From contig JAIITD010000100.1 of NCBI GenBank assembly GCA_022737715.1, positions 1-6,199 of the forward strand: DNA of 6,199 bases, written 5' to 3'. The translations under genes and the position numbers were made by a program. Each line of letters begins with the position of its first letter. Within the stretch, counting starts at the first letter, position 1. Positions 1-6,125 of the stretch are shown piece by piece. Source of the stretch: Veillonella sp. GTDB taxonomy: Bacteria; Bacillota; Negativicutes; Veillonellales; Veillonellaceae. Under the pieces are notes generated by a model. The model did not search any database. It worked only from the letters and a program-made list of their open reading frames with translations, and was not told the DNA's origin.

Positions 1-608
1 AATAGATTAATCAAGGAAAAAAGCACATCTCCAGCCTCTTTTTCCATATTTTCTCTATCTTTTAAGGCCACAGCCTCCTTAAATTCACCGATTTCTTCAT
101 TCACTTTTGCCCAAATTGGCTCCAGCTCATCCCAGTCAAAACCTACCTTTCCGGCCTTATCTTGTAGCTTTTGAGCCGCCACCAATGCAGGTAAACCCTT
201 GGATACTCCGTCTAATACACCTTTTCGTATATTTCCCTTTTCTTGTGCTTTTAATTCATCCCAAGTGTATATTTTTCCCTTATTGTCAGGATTTTCTTCT
301 GGAAATACATTAGGATGACGATGAATCATCTTCTCAGTTACATCATTTATTACATCTTGTAATGTAAAAGCCCCGTTTTCTTCAGCAATGCTACTATGAA
401 ACACGATTTGCAATAATACATCGCCTAGCTCTTCTCGCAGATTATCCATGTCTTTATTATCAATGGCATCCACTACTTCGTAGGTTTCTTCTATAAAATA
501 ACGACGCAATGATTCATGAGTTTGCACTTTATCCCAAGGACATCCATTAGGAGAGCGTAATTTTTGTACCACCTCTACAAGAGGTTGTATATCAATATTG
601 GTCTTCAT
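1..608 (-). CDS. mazG: MazG family nucleoside triphosphate pyrophosphohydrolase (3' end off window)
   Basis: MazG enzymes hydrolyse (d)NTPs to NMP and pyrophosphate in the cytoplasm; family roles are nucleotide-pool sanitation and, in some bacteria, alarmone turnover. About 202 codons are visible from ATG at 608 and the C-terminus lies beyond base 1. The early motif SPNGCPWDK (residues 19-27) is a family hallmark. The first MazG domain has the metal-binding EExxE (EETYE, 40-44) and EELGD (59-63), followed by HRHPNVF (97-102). A second domain begins near 145 with EEIGE (171-175) and EAGD (191-194), so this is the long two-domain type (E. coli MazG is about 263 residues). The start is supported by GAGGAG about 10 bases upstream. 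The gene overlaps the end of the transporter gene by 17 bp, so it should be translated from the same mRNA. Unlike Bacillus YabN, it has no N-terminal tetrapyrrole-methylase domain. The true substrate cannot be read from the sequence. Confidence 0.95.
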   Translation of the reverse strand, partial: MKTNIDIQPLVEVVQKLRSPNGCPWDKVQTHESLRRYFIEETYEVVDAIDNKDMDNLREELGDVLLQIVFHSSIAEENGAFTLQDVINDVTEKMIHRHPNVFPEENPDNKGKIYTWDELKAQEKGNIRKGVLDGVSKGLPALVAAQKLQDKAGKVGFDWDELEPIWAKVNEEIGEFKEAVALKDRENMEKEAGDVLFSLINL

Positions 609-2196
609 AGATTCGATTCTCCTCTACTTGGCGTTTACGCAATCGTTTACCGATAACAGGCATATGATACATGTCATCCATTACGATGGCCTTAGTAATC
701 CAAAGAGATAGTATGTATACAATGAGTGCAACAAGGATAGATATAGCTACGGCAGCGCCATTACCAACCATATCCACAAGGAACATAAAGCTAACTTGTG
801 TAGCACCACCCATAGCCATGGCAGAAATGATGATTTTCAATAGGTTCATACATTGAATAACACTACCGACATACTGTTTTACGAATACTAGATTAATTAA
901 GGCAGCGATGGCAAAGTTTAAATTCGTAGCCCATGCAGCACCATTAATACCGAGTTCAATAGTTCCGGTCAATTGATAGTCTAAGATAGCTTTCACCATG
1001 AGCCCTATAAAAATAGACAGCATAGGGATAATGGTGCGCCCTAAGCCTTGTAATATACCAGCCGTAATCTGTTGCCATCCTAAAAAGATAATACTAAGGC
1101 TAATCACGGCAATGACAGGCCCTGCATTAGGCGTCGCATAAATAAGCTGTGAAATAGGTGTTGCCAAGACACATAAGCCTATACAAGCCGGTATAGCAAA
1201 TAAATTGGCAATCTTCATGGCCGTGCTAGCACGCTCAATAATTCGGTCATTATTTCCCGTTGTATGCGCTTCGGATACAGCCGGTACAAGGCTCGCCGCA
1301 AGGGCAGTCGTTAAAATAATAGGCAATCCAATGAGCGATGTGGCCATGCCTGTCAAATACCCAAACTGTGTAGTCGCCTCATGTAAATAGTAGCCAATGT
1401 CCATCAATCGTTTCGGAACGATGAACGTATCGATTAAAGATACCATAGGCAACATAATATTGGCCATAGAAACCGGAATGGCCAAGGCAAATAACCGTTT
1501 AATAACAGCACTGGTACGTTCTATAGGAGCCTCTTCATTTTGCTCACTTAGCATCTGCTGACGCAAACTACGTTGCGACCTATAAAAATACACGAGTACG
1601 ATTAAACCAGCTAATACGCCTGGAAACGTAGCAAAGGTAGCACCACCTGCGGCCAGATGTAATCCTGAATCGATAAAATAGTACGCTAGCCCCACCATGG
1701 ACCCTACGCGAAAGATTTGTTCAAAAACCTGACTCGTCCCAGTTGGAACCATGTATTGGAAGCCTTGGAAATAGCCTCTAAAGCAGCTCAAAATAGTGAC
1801 CACGATAATAGCTGGCGATAATAATTGAATTGGTATTAAAGCCCTCGGATCCGTTATAATGTTCCATTTTATGAGCCATTCTGCACTAGCATAAAGCCCC
1901 ACACTAAATACAATGCCCACCAGCGTAAGCACGCGTAAGGATACATTAAAAACTTGTTGCACCCCACGCATATCTCGATTCGCCAGTTTTTCCGCAATCA
2001 TAATGGAGATTGCTACAGGAATCCCGGCAGCCGAAATACTAACGATAATTTGGTATATCGGATAGGCCATCATATAGAGACCTATCCCCTCGCCTCCAAG
2101 AATACGAGCGACGAGTACCTTACTGAAAGCACCAATAATTTTAACGATAACACCAGCTATGGTTAAAATCATGGCACCCTTTAAAAATCGGTTCAT
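592..2196 (-). CDS. SpoVB/YtgP-like MOP-superfamily polysaccharide/lipid flippase
   Basis: This 534-residue polytopic membrane protein belongs to the MOP (MATE-like) superfamily, polysaccharide-biosynthesis branch (SpoVB, YtgP, MurJ relatives). Family members move lipid-linked sugars such as lipid II or other undecaprenyl-linked oligosaccharides across the inner membrane. The N-terminus (FLKGAMILTIAGVIVKIIG, residues 4-22) is the typical first helix. The segment at 139-164 (FRGYFQGFQYMVPT, then SQVFEQIFRV) is characteristic of the SpoVB/YtgP group, and LQGLGRT (382-388) repeats this theme in the second half. Hydrophobic segments are spread along the whole length, in keeping with about 14 helices. 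There is a charged cytoplasmic-looking loop at 206-235 and a basic tail (GKRLRKRQ, 516-523). The start ATG at 2196 overlaps the mfd stop as ATGA and follows a G-rich Shine-Dalgarno (AAGGGGGG), which argues for coupling. It resembles B. subtilis YabM by position. Whether it flips lipid II or another glycolipid is not decidable here; a sporulation role is not implied. Confidence 0.93.
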   Translation of the reverse strand: MNRFLKGAMILTIAGVIVKIIGAFSKVLVARILGGEGIGLYMMAYPIYQIIVSISAAGIPVAISIMIAEKLANRDMRGVQQVFNVSLRVLTLVGIVFSVGLYASAEWLIKWNIITDPRALIPIQLLSPAIIVVTILSCFRGYFQGFQYMVPTGTSQVFEQIFRVGSMVGLAYYFIDSGLHLAAGGATFATFPGVLAGLIVLVYFYRSQRSLRQQMLSEQNEEAPIERTSAVIKRLFALAIPVSMANIMLPMVSLIDTFIVPKRLMDIGYYLHEATTQFGYLTGMATSLIGLPIILTTALAASLVPAVSEAHTTGNNDRIIERASTAMKIANLFAIPACIGLCVLATPISQLIYATPNAGPVIAVISLSIIFLGWQQITAGILQGLGRTIIPMLSIFIGLMVKAILDYQLTGTIELGINGAAWATNLNFAIAALINLVFVKQYVGSVIQCMNLLKIIISAMAMGGATQVSFMFLVDMVGNGAAVAISILVALIVYILSLWITKAIVMDDMYHMPVIGKRLRKRQVEENRIYEDQY

Positions 2197-5100
2197 AGGC
2201 CCCCCTTAGATTTTTTTGACAACTCCTTCATCACCGCTTCTGTAATCGTTAAAATAGACCCCTTTAATCCATTCAAACTGATATATAATGACGCAGGTTT
2301 TGTGTCCATGAACTTCATTTTCTTCCATAAATCCTCGCGAACAGCACCCATATCCCAATCGGCCATTTTTGAATCATCTTGCCAATGGATGATGAGCTGA
2401 CTCTCGCGACGAACAATACTCTTAATACCAAGCAAACGAGCTTGTTCCTTGATTTGAGCTATCCGCAATAAACGGTCTACCGGATCTGTTGGTGTACCAA
2501 AACGGTCAATGAGTTCATCTGTCAAATCATCAAGCTGTGCTTTATTCTTAACTTGTAACATTCGTTGATACACAGAAATCTTGCGCGCACTATCTTTAAT
2601 GTACGCGTCATCTATGAACGCATCGATTTCAAGGTCAATGGCAGGATCTGGTACTACCTCTTTGACGACCTCTTTGTTTTGTGCTTTCGCAATGGCTTCC
2701 TCTAGCATGGATACATACATACCAAAGCCGACCGATGCGATATTACCATGTTGTTGTGACCCTAATAGATTACCGGCCCCACGAATTTCCAAATCGCGCA
2801 TAGCCAGTTTAAATCCGGCCCCTAATTCTGTGAATTCTTCGATGGCTTTTAAACGTTTTTCTGCCGCTTCTGAAAGCATCTTATCAGGTCGGTACATGAA
2901 ATATGCATAGGCACGTCGTCTAGACCGACCTACACGGCCACGCATTTGGTAGAGTTGCGATAAGCCTAAACGATCCGCATCATATATGATAATCGTGTTG
3001 GCATTTGGTATATCAAGGCCGGTTTCAATGATGCTTGTACTGAGCAATACATCATAATGACCTTCATAGAAATCGGTCATAATCTCTTCGATTTGGCGGC
3101 CTGTCATTTGTCCATGTGCAATAGCATAGCGCAAATCTGGCAACGCCTGTTCTAATAGTTCTCCCATATGATTAATCGATGCTACCCGATTATACACGAA
3201 GTATACCTGTCCGCCCCGGGCCAGTTCTCGTTTAATCGCATCAGCTATGAGATTCATATCGTATTCTACTACATACGTCTGTACTGGTAGTCGATCCTCT
3301 GGCGGTGTGCTAATAACAGACATTTCACGAACACCGACAAGAGACATATGGAGTGTCCGTGGAATAGGGGTAGCACTTAAGGTAAGAACGTCGATATTAT
3401 TAGCCCATTCTTTCCATTTTTCTTTTTGTGCTACGCCAAAGCGTTGCTCTTCATCTACGACGAGGAATCCTAAATCTTTGAATTTTACCTTTTTATTTAA
3501 TAAGGAATGGGTACCGATTAATATGTCGATAGATCCATTTTCAACGCCCTTTAGAACCTCTTTCTTCTCCGCTGTAGAACGGAATCGATTGAGTACATCC
3601 ACCTTTACACCAAATGGATTAAATCGATTTAGAAACGTTTGGTAATGTTGCTGAGCTAATACAGTAGTTGGTACCAGTACGGCCACCTGTTTGCCGCTTA
3701 CAACGGCCTTAAAGATGGCACGCATAGCAACCTCTGTTTTACCAAAGCCAACGTCCCCTGCTAACAAGCGATCCATTGGTGTTGGTCGTTCCATGGATTC
3801 CTTAATTTCTCGCGTAGCTTGTAATTGGTCCTCTGTTTCCTCATAAGGAAAGGCATCTTCAAATTCTTGTTGCCAAGGTTGATCTGGCAGGAATGCAAAG
3901 CCTTCTGTAATTTCTCGTTTTGCATAGAGTTCAACCAGTTTATCCGCTAAATCATCAATGGATTTCTGTGCCTTTGTAACTGCTTTGCGCCAATCGCTAC
4001 CACCCATCTTATGAATGCGAGGTACATCGCCTTCATTGCCGATATACTTTTGCAATTGATCTAAATTGCTAGCAGGCAAATACAACCTATCTGTTCCAGC
4101 ATAAGCAATTTCAATGTAGTCTCGATGGATACCTTCTGTTTCAATCGTTTTTAAACCCACATATTTACCAATACCATGCATGCTGTGAACAACGTAATCG
4201 CCAATCGACAGATCTGTGAAATAATTAATTTCTTGGCCCTTTTTAGGCTTATTACGAAGTTTTCGTTTTTGCTGACCGTAGATATTACCTTCTACAACGA
4301 CGACTAAATGGCTATGCGGTAATTCAAAGCCATCTGTTAATAAGCCTTGCATAACATGAACCGTATTAGGCTCAAAATCCCAGCTTTCACAAAGCTTATA
4401 CGGAATACCATCACCATGCAAAGCCTTTTCTATACCTTCACGGCGCTGCAAATTATTAATGACAAGCACAACTTGATTGCCTAATTTTTGCCATTGCTTG
4501 ATTTCATCCATCAACAAAGGAATTTGACGCTCAAAGCTCGTCATCGTTTTACCTTGAATACCAATTGGGTAAAATCCAGCTAAGCCGATGGAACGTTGTT
4601 GCATGAATGTGAAAGCAACCTCTATCTTAGCCTCTACAGAGCGTTGCAATTCAGACCATTCACAATGTTGCTTGCGATGCGTTGCATCTTCCTTTAAGAA
4701 TTTCTTCAACGCTTCTTGAATGCGCACCGGTTCATCATAAATGATAAGTCCATCCTTTGCATAAGATAGCAATGTACTGTCTGCATCATCACTGGTTAAA
4801 AAGAATGGCGTCACCGTATAGGAATCCACCGTTTCAATAGACCGTTGTGTATCCACTGAAAAATGGCGCATCGTATCGATTTCATCGCCGAAAAATTCCA
4901 TACGTATCGGATCATCACTATTTACAGGGAAAATATCAAAAATATCTCCGCGCACAGAAAAATGACCACGTTGTTCTACCTGGTCTACGCGTTCATATCC
5001 AATTTTAACTAATTTCTCTAATAGCTCATCCCGCTCTATAGATTGGGAAACCTCAAGATGTACACTTTGAGATATAACATATTGAGGGCTCACCACATAT

Positions 5101-5483
5101 TGCGTAGCCTCTTCTACCGTAGCGATAACTACGACAGGACGATTCCATGCCAACATACTGAGCGCTCGCATTTGAGCCCCCTGTCCTTCAAGGCTACGAG
5201 CTACGGTCGTAAATTCTACACGTTCTGTAATGGGAAATGGCAATACTTGTACATTAGGCCAGAAAAACGCTAAATCCCGCTCCCATAATTCTTTATGTTC
5301 TTTATCGTGCACCACGATAATAATAGATTGTACTTGTTCCTCTGGAACAGCACGACTTAAGAGGAACGACTTTTGCGATCCGCTTAAACCATATATAACT
5401 GACTTTCCTTTTTGGCGAAACGCCTTTAGCCCATCTGTCATAGATGGGTTCTGTGAAAGCAGTGTATCAATTGAAGTATCCAT
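2193..5483 (-). CDS. mfd: Transcription-repair coupling factor Mfd
   Basis: Mfd binds RNA polymerase stalled at DNA lesions, pushes it forward with its DNA translocase, and recruits UvrA for nucleotide excision repair. The protein has 1096 residues, slightly shorter than the roughly 1150-1180 of E. coli and B. subtilis. The N-terminal UvrB-like module carries a degenerate Walker A (GLSGSQKS, 32-39) and the UvrA-contact region near 164-186 (HFSVRGDIFDIFP). A CarD-like RNA-polymerase interaction domain lies at about 425-485 (GDYVVHSMHGIGKYVG). The superfamily 2 translocase follows: Walker A GDVGFGKT (576-583), DEEQ box (677-680), TLSATPIPRT (701-710), and motif VI QMRGRVGR (846-853). A TRG motif spans about 885-925 (RGAGNLLGSQQHG). 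The C-terminal autoinhibitory domain follows from about 945. ATG at 5483 is the first in-frame start after an upstream TAG. Its ribosome site is weak (GGTG 4 bases away). It is first in the operon and has its own promoter. All catalytic motifs look intact. Confidence 0.98.
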   Translation of the reverse strand: MDTSIDTLLSQNPSMTDGLKAFRQKGKSVIYGLSGSQKSFLLSRAVPEEQVQSIIIVVHDKEHKELWERDLAFFWPNVQVLPFPITERVEFTTVARSLEGQGAQMRALSMLAWNRPVVVIATVEEATQYVVSPQYVISQSVHLEVSQSIERDELLEKLVKIGYERVDQVEQRGHFSVRGDIFDIFPVNSDDPIRMEFFGDEIDTMRHFSVDTQRSIETVDSYTVTPFFLTSDDADSTLLSYAKDGLIIYDEPVRIQEALKKFLKEDATHRKQHCEWSELQRSVEAKIEVAFTFMQQRSIGLAGFYPIGIQGKTMTSFERQIPLLMDEIKQWQKLGNQVVLVINNLQRREGIEKALHGDGIPYKLCESWDFEPNTVHVMQGLLTDGFELPHSHLVVVVEGNIYGQQKRKLRNKPKKGQEINYFTDLSIGDYVVHSMHGIGKYVGLKTIETEGIHRDYIEIAYAGTDRLYLPASNLDQLQKYIGNEGDVPRIHKMGGSDWRKAVTKAQKSIDDLADKLVELYAKREITEGFAFLPDQPWQQEFEDAFPYEETEDQLQATREIKESMERPTPMDRLLAGDVGFGKTEVAMRAIFKAVVSGKQVAVLVPTTVLAQQHYQTFLNRFNPFGVKVDVLNRFRSTAEKKEVLKGVENGSIDILIGTHSLLNKKVKFKDLGFLVVDEEQRFGVAQKEKWKEWANNIDVLTLSATPIPRTLHMSLVGVREMSVISTPPEDRLPVQTYVVEYDMNLIADAIKRELARGGQVYFVYNRVASINHMGELLEQALPDLRYAIAHGQMTGRQIEEIMTDFYEGHYDVLLSTSIIETGLDIPNANTIIIYDADRLGLSQLYQMRGRVGRSRRRAYAYFMYRPDKMLSEAAEKRLKAIEEFTELGAGFKLAMRDLEIRGAGNLLGSQQHGNIASVGFGMYVSMLEEAIAKAQNKEVVKEVVPDPAIDLEIDAFIDDAYIKDSARKISVYQRMLQVKNKAQLDDLTDELIDRFGTPTDPVDRLLRIAQIKEQARLLGIKSIVRRESQLIIHWQDDSKMADWDMGAVREDLWKKMKFMDTKPASLYISLNGLKGSILTITEAVMKELSKKSKGGL

Positions 5484-5492
5484 ACTGCACCA
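5484..5492 (-). promoter_or_regulatory. Weak ribosome binding site of mfd
   Basis: The only purine-rich stretch before the mfd ATG is GGTG, four bases upstream, a poor match to AGGAGG. No alternative in-frame ATG, GTG or TTG exists between this ATG and an in-frame TAG about 24 bases upstream. The start is therefore kept, and translation of mfd is expected to be modest. The next two genes of the operon have clearly stronger sites. Confidence 0.45.
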
Positions 5493-5541
5493 TATAATGA
5501 TTATCTATATAATATCTTAAAAATAATAGTACTAACAATTC

Positions 5542-5570
5542 ATTATAGCATATTTACGAATATGCAAAAA
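5542..5570 (-). promoter_or_regulatory. Probable mfd promoter (extended -10)
   Basis: Reading the minus strand, TATAAT (5547-5542) is preceded by TGC, giving an extended -10. A poor -35, TTTTTG (5570-5565), lies 17 bases further up. The expected start of transcription near 5535 leaves a leader of about 50 bases before the mfd ATG. The spacer is a perfect dyad, GCATATT-cgta-AATATGC (5548-5565), which could be an operator or a chance feature of AT-rich DNA. The -35 coincides with the T-tract of the second tRNA-Leu terminator. Confidence 0.6.
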
Positions 5571-5594
5571 AACACCTGTTCTATTGAACAGATG
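5566..5594 (-). terminator. Second rho-independent terminator after tRNA-Leu
   Basis: On the minus strand a 9-bp stem (CATCTGTTC / GAACAGGTG, one G-U pair) with loop AATA is followed directly by seven T. It lies about 10 bases beyond the T-tract of the first terminator. It probably acts as a back-up that isolates mfd from the strongly transcribed tRNA gene. Confidence 0.85.
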
Positions 5595-5603
5595 AAAATA
5601 GGC

Positions 5604-5626
5604 AAAAAAAAAGCACCCATAGGTGC
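5604..5626 (-). terminator. First rho-independent terminator of tRNA-Leu
   Basis: On the minus strand, ten bases after the encoded CCA of the tRNA, GCACC and GGTGC form a 5-bp GC-rich stem with a 4-base loop, followed by nine T. This is the primary 3' end expected for the tRNA precursor. Confidence 0.85.
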
Positions 5627-5635
5627 AAATATAGT

Positions 5636-5720
5636 TGGTGCGGGAGAAGGGACTTGAACCCCCACGCCGTAAGGCGCCAGATCCTAAGTCTGGTGCGTCT
5701 GCCAATTCCGCCACTCCCGC
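5636..5720 (-). tRNA. tRNA-Leu (anticodon UAG)
   Basis: This 85-base class II tRNA reads leucine CUN codons. The acceptor strands GCGGGAG (from 5720) and CTCCCGC pair perfectly, the discriminator is A, and the CCA end is encoded (5638-5636). The anticodon stem CCAGA/TCTGG encloses the loop CTTAGGA, with anticodon TAG at 5686-5684. The long variable arm GCC-TTAC-GGC is typical of leucine tRNAs. The T arm has the loop TTCAAGT on a stem of GGGGG with CCCTT, so two of its pairs are G-U. The gene stands alone, with its own promoter and terminators. Confidence 0.98.
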
Positions 5721-5735
5721 GTACCGACTGAAATT

Positions 5736-5764
5736 ATAATACCACTTATTATATATGTCGTCAA
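5736..5764 (-). promoter_or_regulatory. Promoter of tRNA-Leu
   Basis: On the minus strand, TTGACG (5764-5759) and TATTAT (5741-5736) are separated by exactly 17 bases, and TGG before the -10 gives an extended -10. Transcription should begin about 8 bases before the mature tRNA. This is the best sigma-70/SigA-type promoter in the window, as expected for a stable RNA gene. Confidence 0.85.
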
Positions 5765-5882
5765 TCATTTTTTGTAATTTTTATAAGACTTCATCATACC
5801 TATATAATTAAATACATATGTAATAACAATTTCAAGATACTTATATATCCATCAATGTCTCAATGTCAAAATTTGAAGGGTC
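5765..5882. other. AT-rich intergenic spacer without gene
   Basis: This stretch separates the tRNA-Leu promoter from the strong terminator upstream. It is very AT-rich and contains no convincing reading frame, RNA gene or promoter on either strand. The only regularity I see is a perfect tandem duplication of the octamer TCAATGTC at 5852-5867, which may be replication slippage. Confidence 0.6.
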
Positions 5883-5937
5883 AAAAAAAGAGATGGTCCA
5901 AACACCTAACCTAGGTGCTAGGACCATCTCTCTTTTT
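5883..5937 (-). terminator. Strong, potentially bidirectional terminator
   Basis: A perfect 11-bp stem (AGAGATGGTCC at 5889-5899 with 5921-5931) encloses a second 5-bp helix (CACCT at 5903-5907 with AGGTG at 5913-5917). On the minus strand it is followed by a run of T (5889-5883); on the plus strand by CTTTTT. It can therefore stop transcription in both directions. No plus-strand gene in the window needs it, so the likely purpose is to end the short transcript that leaves the cobalamin riboswitch. The strength of the stem is notable for such a short unit. Confidence 0.88.
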
Positions 5938-6037
5938 AGGATGATGATGAATAAATGCATGCCCTACATTTACCAATAAATATATTAACAGACATAACAA
6001 AAGCCATGCTGATAATACCAAACGGTATATTCACCAT
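5936..6037 (-). CDS. Candidate 33-residue microprotein downstream of riboswitch (unrecognised)
   Basis: I do not recognise this product and the call is tentative. An ATG at 6037 opens a 33-codon frame, starting MVNIPFGIISMAFVMSVN, that ends at TAA (5938-5936), just before the terminator stem. The peptide would have one hydrophobic segment (about residues 3-22) followed by GKCRAC, a CxxC pair. The ribosome site is weak (AGAG about 6 bases upstream). Its ATG overlaps, as ATGGTGA, the stop of an 18-codon frame (6087-6031) that begins just after the riboswitch terminator, so coupling is possible. A different frame across the same DNA (TTG at 6021 to TAG at 5911, 36 codons) encodes another transmembrane-like peptide ending in GHAFIHHHPKK. 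T-rich DNA gives hydrophobic residues in many frames, so either or neither may be real; the transcript could be purely regulatory RNA. Confidence 0.2.
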   Translation of the reverse strand: MVNIPFGIISMAFVMSVNIFIGKCRACIYSSSS

Positions 6038-6093
6038 GACTGCTCTAACAATACAAAGATTTCAATTTGTGTACCACAAAACATCATTTACAC

Positions 6094-6125
6094 AAAAAAA
6101 TCCTTTTTACGGGTACGTAAAAAGG
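6094..6125 (-). terminator. Riboswitch expression-platform terminator
   Basis: On the minus strand a perfect 10-bp stem (CCTTTTTACG, loop TACC, CGTAAAAAGG) is followed by A and seven T (6100-6094). On the plus strand the hairpin has no T-tract, so it acts only on minus-strand transcription. Its place right after the B12 box and P13-like hairpin makes it the transcription-attenuation element of the cobalamin riboswitch. The 3' arm also contains AAAAAGGA, which could be hidden as a ribosome site for an ATG at 6087, but the 13-base spacing is long. Confidence 0.85.

Noticed and set aside
107..313. 68-codon plus-strand frame near the left edge
   Set aside because: It is antisense to the well-supported mazG coding region, whose metal-binding motifs are clear.
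2581..3645. Plus-strand frames of 109 and 132 codons
   Set aside because: Both are antisense shadows of the mfd translocase and TRG region, where the minus-strand motifs are unmistakable.
5043..5520. Two overlapping plus-strand frames of 76 and 96 codons
   Set aside because: They lie antisense to the mfd N-terminus; the longer one even crosses into the mfd leader without a start signal of its own.
5532..5768. 78-codon minus-strand frame with AGVAELADAPDLGSGAL
   Set aside because: It is the translation of the tRNA-Leu gene and its flanks; this peptide string is a well-known false protein produced by tRNA-Leu/Ser-type genes.
5883..5937. Long inverted repeat considered as a mobile-element end or attachment site
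   Set aside because: There is no second copy, target duplication or transposase; the T-runs on both sides and the nested stem fit a terminator.
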